A DNA stretch of 14,186 nt from UBA11957 sp963603285 (lineage in GTDB: Bacteria > Bacillota > Clostridia > Lachnospirales > Lachnospiraceae), in contig CAVCMG010000054.1 in NCBI GenBank assembly GCA_963603285.1, positions 1-14,186 of the forward strand, read 5' to 3'. Both the position numbers and the translations under genes were made by a program. The notes beneath the pieces are model-generated. The model did not search any database. It saw only the letters and a program-made list of their open reading frames with translations, and had not been told where the DNA came from. Positions 1 to 5,374 of the stretch are shown in pieces (the stretch's first letter is position 1; each line of letters begins with the position of its first letter).

Positions 1-56
1 CCTTCGGAGGGTTTTGAGGGAGCACCCTATATTCCCCACTGCCGTTCTCTTCGCCG

Positions 57-85
57 TCCGTCCCCAAAAAAAGAACCGTCCCCAA
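57..85 (-). repeat. Candidate REP-like GGGGACGG repeat pair
   Basis: On the minus strand two copies of TTGGGGACGG flank a TTCTTTTTTT tract (plus-strand copies of CCGTCCCCAA at 57-66 and 76-85). From memory, GGGGACGGTTC-type motifs recur between genes in Firmicutes near REP-associated transposases, so this may be a dispersed repeat. That link is recollection. The pair also overlaps the XRE gene's terminator and may be no more than that. Confidence 0.3.
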
Positions 86-101
86 CCCATAGGAACGGCT
101 C
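66..101 (-). terminator. Intrinsic terminator of the XRE gene
   Basis: On the minus strand, arms at 92-101 and 73-82 pair over 10 bp with two G-U pairs around a 9-nt loop, followed by seven consecutive U (66-72). It begins nine bases past the stop codon of the XRE gene, in the right orientation to end its transcript. Confidence 0.75.
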
Positions 102-109
102 TCACAAAT

Positions 110-361
110 TCACTGTAACAACTTCTCAAACTCCTGAAAATGAAAGAAATTCTCCGCCGGCACATCCAGCGTATCCGCAATATCAAACAACGTGCTGATC
201 GAAATCGAAGTCGGCACATTTGGCGCCTCGATATTACTCATATGTGTACGACTGATCTGCACCGCATCCGCCAGCTGCTGCTGCGTCATCCCCTTCGCCT
301 TGCGGTAATAGGCAATGATCAGACCAATCATCCGTAAACGATTTATCTTTTTGTAATCCAT
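110..361 (-). CDS. XRE-family helix-turn-helix regulator
   Basis: This is an 83-residue DNA-binding protein that is essentially one Cro/CI-type helix-turn-helix domain, spanning about residues 13-67. The pattern is typical of the family: KAKGMTQQQLADAVQIS, then a recognition helix in SRTHMSNIE, then STLFDIADTLDVPAENFF. There is no extra sensor or peptidase domain, so it would act as a small dimeric repressor or activator. The ATG at 361 is chosen because AAGGAG precedes it at good spacing. It lies downstream of the CYTH gene on the same strand with a 168-bp gap, so it may be co-transcribed or separately promoted, and it ends in its own terminator. Its target is unknown. Short imperfect repeats upstream (393-432) could be its own operator. 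Family assignment is firm; role is inference. Confidence 0.85.
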   Translation of the reverse strand: MDYKKINRLRMIGLIIAYYRKAKGMTQQQLADAVQISRTHMSNIEAPNVPTSISISTLFDIADTLDVPAENFFHFQEFEKLLQ

Positions 362-529
362 GTTCTCATCTCCTTAGGTGTAACACTTACAAGCATACAG
401 TGCCGATGAAAACAGGCACTTGCGTACAGTACAAGAGTATCAGCCGTAAGTAAGAAAGAAAACCATCGTAAATCGAGCAAAAGCACAGTTTCCCTTTGCA
501 AAGTACGATTGAGTACATATTGGTGGAAA

Positions 530-976
530 TCAATGTTGCCGGCTCAGATAACTGTTGTGAAACTTCCCTGAGTAGGTAACATCCGCTCCAAACCAGGCCG
601 GAGGTACAAAAGCCTCAGCCTGAGCAACACTCTCAAATTCCACCTCGGCAATCCGAAGTGTTTCGTACGGCGCGTCAAACACATCCAGCTCGATCGTCAG
701 TCTGTCCGGCAGCGGTAAAAGATACCGTCTCTTGGACAAAACAATACCATCCGCCTTTTCCTTCAGATGCTCATAAGCCTCCTTTGTCAGCGGCAGATTA
801 TACTCCTCTCGGGCCATCATACCCGCAGATTTATAGGTCAGGATATATTTGTCATCCTGTCTGCGGATCCGCACGACCGGCTCCGTGCAAAGATACGCCT
901 GCTCAATGCGGCGGCTTGGATAACTGTCAAGATCCGCGGGCAGTTCGGGAATCAGAAATTTGCGTTCGATTTCCAT
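530..976 (-). CDS. CYTH-domain protein (triphosphate tunnel family)
   Basis: This 148-residue protein has the CYTH signature at its N-terminus, MEIERKF, giving the metal- and triphosphate-binding ExExK motif at E2, E4 and K6. Further charged strands typical of the tunnel fold follow: RIRRQ, ILTYKS, KRRYLLP, TIELDVF and AEVEFES. CYTH proteins bind triphosphorylated substrates with divalent metal; many hydrolyse inorganic triphosphate, and others act as adenylate cyclase or thiamine triphosphatase. The small size and single domain fit the bacterial stand-alone inorganic triphosphatase-like group, but the substrate cannot be read from sequence. The reading frame is open to an ATG at 1024, but I place the start at 976 because the family motif begins there and AGAGGA precedes it. 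The gene is divergent from the DJ-1 family gene. Confidence 0.85.
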   Translation of the reverse strand: MEIERKFLIPELPADLDSYPSRRIEQAYLCTEPVVRIRRQDDKYILTYKSAGMMAREEYNLPLTKEAYEHLKEKADGIVLSKRRYLLPLPDRLTIELDVFDAPYETLRIAEVEFESVAQAEAFVPPAWFGADVTYSGKFHNSYLSRQH

Positions 977-1028
977 AGGTAAAGTCCTCTCTTCATAAGG
1001 AAAATCAGCTGATACAGCTGTCACTGTC

Positions 1029-1056
1029 AGTATGCCACGATTACGGAAAATAGCAA
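1029..1056 (-). promoter_or_regulatory. Candidate promoter for the CYTH gene
   Basis: On the minus strand TTGCTA (1056-1051) is followed after 16 bp by CATACT (1034-1029), preceded by TGG as an extended -10. Matches are four of six for each box. Transcription would start near 1022, leaving a leader of about 45 nt. Confidence 0.4.
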
Positions 1057-1108
1057 GCCTTTTGAAAAAACGTCACAGAAAAATAACAAAAGAAAACCGC
1101 CGGAAACA

Positions 1109-1137
1109 TTGCCCCGCCACTAAAGAAAGTGTATAGT
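1109..1137 (+). promoter_or_regulatory. Promoter of the DJ-1 family gene
   Basis: TTGCCC at 1109-1114 and TATAGT at 1132-1137 are separated by exactly 17 bp, a good vegetative-type promoter. The start would be near 1143, giving a leader of roughly 23 nt that carries the GGGAGG ribosome binding site. Confidence 0.7.
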
Positions 1138-1165
1138 GAAAGAAAAAACAAACGGGAGGCACAGC

Positions 1166-1735
1166 ATGAAAAAAGCATATCTGTTTCTGGCGGACGGCTT
1201 TGAGGAAATCGAGGGTCTGACCGCCGTAGACATCCTGCGCAGAGCAGGTATCGACGTATGTACAGTATCCATTATGGGAAAAAAGGAGATCACAGGTGCA
1301 CACCAGATCGAAGTAAAGGCAGATGCCCTGTATGAGAACTGTCAGTTTGCAGACGGGGATATGTTTATCCTTCCGGGCGGTATGCCGGGAACCCGTTATC
1401 TCGGGGAACATCCGGGTCTTTGCCAGCTGTTGAAGGAAAAGGCAGCTGACGGTGCGCAGCTGGCTGCAATCTGTGCAGCACCGAGCGTTCTGGGAGATCT
1501 GGGACTGTTACAGGGAAAGAAAGCTATCTGCTATCCGGGCTTTGAATCACGGCTGGCCGGAGCAGAGGTTACCTTTGAAAAGGTCGTGACCGATGGCAAT
1601 ATCACCACCAGCATGGGTATGGGTACCGCCATTCCCTTTGCCCTTCGTCTGGTAGCAATCCTGGCCGGTGAAAAGACCGCAGCAGAAGTCAAAGACAGTA
1701 TCCGTTACGGGCATCTGTCCGCACTGAAAGGCTGA
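1166..1735 (+). CDS. DJ-1/PfpI family protein
   Basis: This 189-residue, single-domain protein belongs to the DJ-1/ThiJ/PfpI superfamily, closest in layout to the DJ-1/YajL group. The nucleophile-elbow cysteine is C103 in AAICAAPSVLG, and the acidic partner that lowers its pKa is E16 in GFEEIE (equivalent to human DJ-1 E18). The FILPGGMPG loop is also typical. Members are redox-sensitive proteins reported to act as chaperones or as glyoxalase/deglycase-type enzymes; which applies here is unknown. The start at 1166 is favoured over an in-frame ATG at 1136 because GGGAGG sits just upstream and the family begins at MKKAYLFLADG; the earlier ATG would overlap the predicted -10 box. The gene has its own promoter and terminator and so is a single-gene unit. 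Confidence 0.88.
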   Translation: MKKAYLFLADGFEEIEGLTAVDILRRAGIDVCTVSIMGKKEITGAHQIEVKADALYENCQFADGDMFILPGGMPGTRYLGEHPGLCQLLKEKAADGAQLAAICAAPSVLGDLGLLQGKKAICYPGFESRLAGAEVTFEKVVTDGNITTSMGMGTAIPFALRLVAILAGEKTAAEVKDSIRYGHLSALKG

Positions 1736-1747
1736 TAAAACAGACAG

Positions 1748-1790
1748 AGAGGAAAATCCACAGACCAAAATGTGGATTTTCCTCTTTTTA
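1748..1790 (+). terminator. Strong intrinsic terminator
   Basis: A perfect 15-bp stem (1748-1762 with 1771-1785) closes an 8-nt loop and runs into TTTT. It lies 12 bp after the DJ-1 family stop codon and separates that gene from tig. Confidence 0.9.
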
Positions 1791-1844
1791 TGCAGGGAAA
1801 AAACTTAAAAAAAGCCTAAAATATCGGCATTTTTGAAAAAAATA

Positions 1845-1874
1845 CTGGCATAATAAAGGGACTTATGCTATCAT
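1845..1874 (+). promoter_or_regulatory. Candidate tig promoter (extended -10)
   Basis: TGC followed by TATCAT at 1866-1874 forms an extended -10, with CTGGCA (1845-1850, four of six matches) 18 bp upstream of the hexamer. The predicted start near 1881 would give a 65-nt leader. No CtsR-type tandem heptamer or CIRCE element was seen in 1791-1945. Confidence 0.4.
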
Positions 1875-1945
1875 AATGCAATGACTGTGAGTATGGAGAA
1901 GTACGTCCACGCAAACGAAGTGTGAATTTAAGGAGGAATATATAC

Positions 1946-3235
1946 ATGAGCGTACAGGTTGAAAAATTAGAAAAGAACATGGCAAAGCTGACCATCGAAG
2001 TGTCCGCTGAAGAGTTTGAAAAAGGTATCCAGGCTGCATACCTGAAAGAAAAAGGAAAAATTTCCCTGCCGGGCTTCAGAAAAGGTAAAGCACCGCGTAA
2101 AATGATCGAGAAGATGTATGGTGTTGGCGTTTTCTACGAAGAGGCTGCCAACAACGTAATGCCGATGGCATACAGCAACGCAGCAAAAGAGAGCGAGCTG
2201 GAGATCGTATCCAACCCGGATATCGACATCGTACAGATCGAAGCCGGTAAGCCGTTTATCTTCACAGCAACAGTAGCTGTTAAGCCGGAGGTTACTCTGG
2301 GCGAGTACAAGGGCGTAGAGGTTAAGAAAGCTGACCTTACCGTAACAGACGAGGAGATCGAGACTGAGCTGAAGAAAGAGCAGGAGAAGAACTCCCGTAC
2401 AGTAAACGTAGATGACCGTGCCGTAGAAAACGGCGACATGATCAAGCTGGACTTCGAAGGCTTCGTTGACGGCGTAGCATTCGATGGCGGCAAGGGTGAG
2501 AACTATGATCTGACCATCGGTTCCAACAGCTTCATCCCGGGCTTCGAGGATCAGCTGGTAGGCGCCAAGATCGGTGAGGACGTGGATGTCAACGTAACAT
2601 TCCCGGAAGAGTACCATGCAAAGGATCTGGCCGGCAAAGCAGCTGTATTCAAATGCAAGGTTAACGCTATTTCCGTAAAAGAACTGCCGGAGCTGGACGA
2701 TGAGTTCGCTCAGGAGGTTTCCGAGTTCGATACTCTGGACGAGTACAAAGCAGATGTAAAGAAAAACCTGGAAGAGAAGAAAGCAGCAGAAGCCAAGACA
2801 GACAAAGAGAACGAAGCTGTAGACAAAGCTGTAGAGAATGCCCAGATGGATATTCCGGATCCGATGATCGACAGCCAGGTTGAGCAGATGATCAACGATT
2901 ATGCAAGAAGACTGCAGTCCCAGGGTCTGTCCATGGAGCAGTATATGCAGTTCACAGGCACAACAATGGATGCTCTGAAAGAGCAGGTTCGTCCGCAGGC
3001 TCTGACACAGATCAAATCCAGACTGGTTCTGGAGAAGATCGCAGAGGTTGAGGATATCCAGATCTCCGATGAGAAGCTGGATGAAGAGCTGGCTAAGATG
3101 GCTGAAAGCTACAAGATGGAGCTGGATAAGCTCAAAGAGCTGATGGGCGATTATGAAAAAGACCAGATGAAGAAGGATATGGCTGTACAGGAAGCCGTAA
3201 CTCTGGTAGCCGAGGCCGCTAAAGAGGTTGAATAA
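1946..3235 (+). CDS. tig: Trigger factor, ribosome-bound chaperone
   Basis: Trigger factor binds the ribosome near the exit tunnel and shields nascent chains; it also has peptidyl-prolyl isomerase activity. The protein is 429 residues, normal for the family. The N-terminal ribosome-binding domain carries the signature GFRKGKAP at residues 43-50. The FKBP-type isomerase domain covers about residues 155-240, seen in GDMIKLDFEGFVDG and IPGFEDQLVGAKIGE. The remainder is the long helical C-terminal chaperone domain, rich in Glu, Lys and Ala. The start at 1946 follows AGGAGG (1931-1936) at ideal spacing; an upstream in-frame ATG at 1922 would place that site inside the gene. The codon choice is strongly biased, as expected for an abundant protein. 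clpP follows after 24 bp, probably in one operon. Confidence 0.97.
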   Translation: MSVQVEKLEKNMAKLTIEVSAEEFEKGIQAAYLKEKGKISLPGFRKGKAPRKMIEKMYGVGVFYEEAANNVMPMAYSNAAKESELEIVSNPDIDIVQIEAGKPFIFTATVAVKPEVTLGEYKGVEVKKADLTVTDEEIETELKKEQEKNSRTVNVDDRAVENGDMIKLDFEGFVDGVAFDGGKGENYDLTIGSNSFIPGFEDQLVGAKIGEDVDVNVTFPEEYHAKDLAGKAAVFKCKVNAISVKELPELDDEFAQEVSEFDTLDEYKADVKKNLEEKKAAEAKTDKENEAVDKAVENAQMDIPDPMIDSQVEQMINDYARRLQSQGLSMEQYMQFTGTTMDALKEQVRPQALTQIKSRLVLEKIAEVEDIQISDEKLDEELAKMAESYKMELDKLKELMGDYEKDQMKKDMAVQEAVTLVAEAAKEVE

Positions 3236-3259
3236 GTCTACGTTAAGGAGGCGTTTTGC

Positions 3260-3841
3260 ATGAGTTTAGTACCTTACGTCATTGAACAGACAAGCAGAGG
3301 AGAGAGAAGCTACGACATCTACTCCCGTCTTTTAAAGGACAGAATCATCTTCCTCGGTGAGGAAGTGACCGATGTATCCGCCAATATCGTTGTGGCACAG
3401 CTTCTGTTTCTGGAGTCAGAGGATCCGGGCAAGGATATTCATCTGTATATCAACAGCCCCGGTGGTTCTGTAACCGCAGGTATGGCGATCTATGACACGA
3501 TGCAGTATATCAAGTGTGATGTATCGACCATGTGTCTTGGTATGGCAGCCAGCATGGGAGCGTTCCTGCTTTCCGGCGGTACCAAAGGCAAACGCTATGC
3601 TCTTCCGAATGCCGAGATCATGATCCACCAGCCGTCCGGCGGTGCACAGGGTCAGGCAACGGAGATCAGTATCGCAGCAGAACATATACTCAAGACAAAG
3701 AAGAAATTAAATGAAATTCTTGCCGCGAATACAGGAAAACCATACGATGTCATCGCTGCTGATACAGAGCGTGACAACTGGATGACAGCAAAAGAGGCTA
3801 TGGAATATGGCCTGATCGACAGCGTCATTACAAACAGATAA
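3260..3841 (+). CDS. clpP: ATP-dependent Clp protease proteolytic subunit
   Basis: ClpP is the serine peptidase that forms a double-heptamer barrel and degrades proteins fed to it by ClpX or other Clp ATPases. The full catalytic triad is visible: S98 in GMAASMGA, H123 in MIHQPSGG and D172 in ERDNWM. The length of 193 residues is standard and the N-terminal region MSLVPYVIEQTSRGERSYDIYSRLL is typical. AAGGAGG lies 10 bp before the ATG. It lies between tig and clpX, so both ClpXP subunits are encoded side by side. There is a 101-bp structured gap before clpX. I see no defect or unusual feature. Confidence 0.98.
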   Translation: MSLVPYVIEQTSRGERSYDIYSRLLKDRIIFLGEEVTDVSANIVVAQLLFLESEDPGKDIHLYINSPGGSVTAGMAIYDTMQYIKCDVSTMCLGMAASMGAFLLSGGTKGKRYALPNAEIMIHQPSGGAQGQATEISIAAEHILKTKKKLNEILAANTGKPYDVIAADTERDNWMTAKEAMEYGLIDSVITNR

Positions 3842-3854
3842 TAAAACATTTATG

Positions 3855-3910
3855 GGGGTTGCTGCAGGATACGGCTTTCTGGTGAAAGCTGGTGATTTTG
3901 TAACAGCCCC
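3855..3910 (+). promoter_or_regulatory. Structured clpP-clpX intergenic RNA
   Basis: An inner hairpin GCTTTC-TGGT-GAAAGC (3874-3889) sits inside a weaker outer pairing of GGGGTTG (3855-3861) with CAGCCCC (3904-3910; 7 bp, one G-U). No U run follows, so it is not a standard terminator. It could adjust clpX level or mRNA processing relative to clpP; this is inference. Confidence 0.35.
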
Positions 3911-3942
3911 TTATAGCATTTTACTGGAAAGGAAATACAAGC

Positions 3943-5241
3943 ATGGCATTAAAAGGAAATGAACCAAAGATCAAATGCTCCTTCTGCGGCAAACCGGAGA
4001 GTCAGGTGCACAAGCTGATCGCAGGTCCCGATGGTGCATATATCTGTGACGAGTGTATCGAACTCTGCTCAGAGATCCTGGCAGAGGAGATGGATGTACC
4101 GATGAGCCACGGCAATGAGCAGATCAATCTGATCACCCCGAAGGAGATGAAGACTGTTCTGGATGACTATGTTATCGGACAGGACGACGCCAAGAAGGTT
4201 CTTTCAGTTGCAGTATATAACCATTACAAACGTATTCTGAATGAGAAAAATGTGGATGTAGAGCTACAGAAGAGCAATATTCTGATGCTCGGTCCGACCG
4301 GTTCCGGTAAGACGCTTCTGGCACAGACGCTGGCGAGGGTGCTCAATGTACCGTTTGCCATCGCAGATGCGACAACACTGACAGAAGCCGGTTATGTAGG
4401 TGAGGATGTGGAAAATATCCTCTTAAAGATCATTCAGGCTGCAGATTACGATATTGAACGTGCCCAGCACGGTATTATCTATATCGACGAGATCGACAAG
4501 ATCACCCGTAAGTCCGAGAATCCTTCCATTACCAGAGATGTTTCCGGTGAGGGTGTACAGCAGGCGCTGTTAAAGATCGTTGAGGGTACGGTGGCAAGTG
4601 TACCGCCGCAGGGCGGCAGAAAGCATCCGCATCAGGAGCTTTTACAGATCGATACCAGCAATATCCTGTTTATCTGTGGTGGTGCCTTTGAGGGCCTTGA
4701 CAAGATCATCGAAACCCGTCAGGATACCAAGTCCATCGGTTTTGGTGGCGATCTCGGCCACAGACACGAAAAGAAGAATGTAGGCGAGATCCTGCGTCAG
4801 GTTATGCCGGAGGATTTCATCAAGTTTGGCCTGATTCCGGAGTTTATCGGCCGTGTGCCGGTTGTGGTATCTCTGGATGCACTGGATGAGCATGCGCTGG
4901 TGCGTATCTTAAAAGAGCCGAAGAACTCTCTGGTCCGCCAGTATCAGAAGCTGATGGAGCTGGACGGTGTGGAGCTTGTCTTTGACGACAGTGCACTGGT
5001 AGAGATGGCGAGAAAGGCTCTGGAGAGAAAGACAGGAGCCAGAGGACTCCGTTCCATCATGGAAAAGACGATGATGGATCTGATGTTTGAGTCCCCGTCT
5101 GATGATACGATCCAGAAGTGTGAGATTACCGCACAGTCGATTCTGGGACTGGAGCCGGTACGGATCACCCGGGGAGAGCCGGTCCGTACCAGACGAAATG
5201 CCGGTAAGAGGGGCGTAAATGCCCTGCCGCAGGCAAATTAA
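3943..5241 (+). CDS. clpX: ATP-dependent Clp protease ATP-binding subunit ClpX
   Basis: ClpX is the hexameric AAA+ unfoldase that recognises tagged substrates and threads them into ClpP. The 432-residue protein shows an N-terminal zinc-binding domain with C12, C15, C35 and C38, Walker A GPTGSGKT at 117-124, pore loop GYVG at 150-153, Walker B IIYIDE at 178-183, the RKH loop at 226-228, the ClpP-docking IGF loop at 265-267, and the sensor II motif GARGLRS. Every key residue is present. The start follows AAAGGA at 3928-3933. The last 20 residues or so are basic and low in complexity (RTRRNAGKRG), which is common. The gap to lon is 133 bp and contains regulatory structure, so lon may be partly uncoupled. 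Confidence 0.98.
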   Translation: MALKGNEPKIKCSFCGKPESQVHKLIAGPDGAYICDECIELCSEILAEEMDVPMSHGNEQINLITPKEMKTVLDDYVIGQDDAKKVLSVAVYNHYKRILNEKNVDVELQKSNILMLGPTGSGKTLLAQTLARVLNVPFAIADATTLTEAGYVGEDVENILLKIIQAADYDIERAQHGIIYIDEIDKITRKSENPSITRDVSGEGVQQALLKIVEGTVASVPPQGGRKHPHQELLQIDTSNILFICGGAFEGLDKIIETRQDTKSIGFGGDLGHRHEKKNVGEILRQVMPEDFIKFGLIPEFIGRVPVVVSLDALDEHALVRILKEPKNSLVRQYQKLMELDGVELVFDDSALVEMARKALERKTGARGLRSIMEKTMMDLMFESPSDDTIQKCEITAQSILGLEPVRITRGEPVRTRRNAGKRGVNALPQAN

Positions 5242-5245
5242 TCAA

Positions 5246-5266
5246 ACTTGGTCCACTGGACCAAGT
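5246..5266. promoter_or_regulatory. 21-bp perfect palindrome before lon
   Basis: ACTTGGTCCA and its exact inverse TGGACCAAGT flank a single central C. It starts four bases past the clpX stop codon and ends one base before the candidate lon -35 box. In RNA it could form a 9-bp hairpin with a 3-nt loop, but no U run follows, so a dimeric-repressor operator is at least as likely as a terminator. No known regulator is assigned. Confidence 0.6.
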
Positions 5267-5267
5267 A

Positions 5268-5299
5268 TTGATATGCAATGCAAGCGAAAAGTATATACT
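5268..5299 (+). promoter_or_regulatory. Candidate lon promoter
   Basis: TTGATA at 5268-5273 (five of six) is followed by TATACT at 5294-5299 (five of six) with a long 20-bp spacer, or by the overlapping TATATA at 5292-5297 with an 18-bp spacer. Transcription would start near 5304-5306, close to the start of the leader stem. Confidence 0.45.
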
Positions 5300-5348
5300 G
5301 CCGCACTGCAGCTGATCTGCAAGGTGCAATGAGATGCAGCAGTGCGGC
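5300..5348 (+). promoter_or_regulatory. Stem-loop in the lon leader
   Basis: GCCGCACTGC (5300-5309) pairs perfectly with GCAGTGCGGC (5339-5348) around a 29-nt partly self-complementary loop. It ends 26 bp before the lon ATG, without a U run. It could stabilise the 5' end of the lon mRNA or be a regulatory element. Confidence 0.5.
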
Positions 5349-5374
5349 GGCATATGCATATAACGGAGATAAGA

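Noticed and set aside
1846..1869. TGGCAT...TATGCT resembling a sigma-54 promoter before tig
   Set aside because: The GG and GC elements are about 20 bp apart instead of the required spacing near 10 bp.
1791..1945. CtsR or CIRCE heat-shock operators before tig-clpP
   Set aside because: Neither a tandem GGTCAAA-type repeat nor the TTAGCACTC-N9-GAGTGCTAA inverted repeat is present here or in the clpP and clpX gaps.
1967..2617. Long open frame (216 codons) opposite tig
   Set aside because: It is antisense to a clear trigger factor gene; its product is a low-complexity Leu/Val/Cys-rich shadow of the biased codons and matches no family I know.
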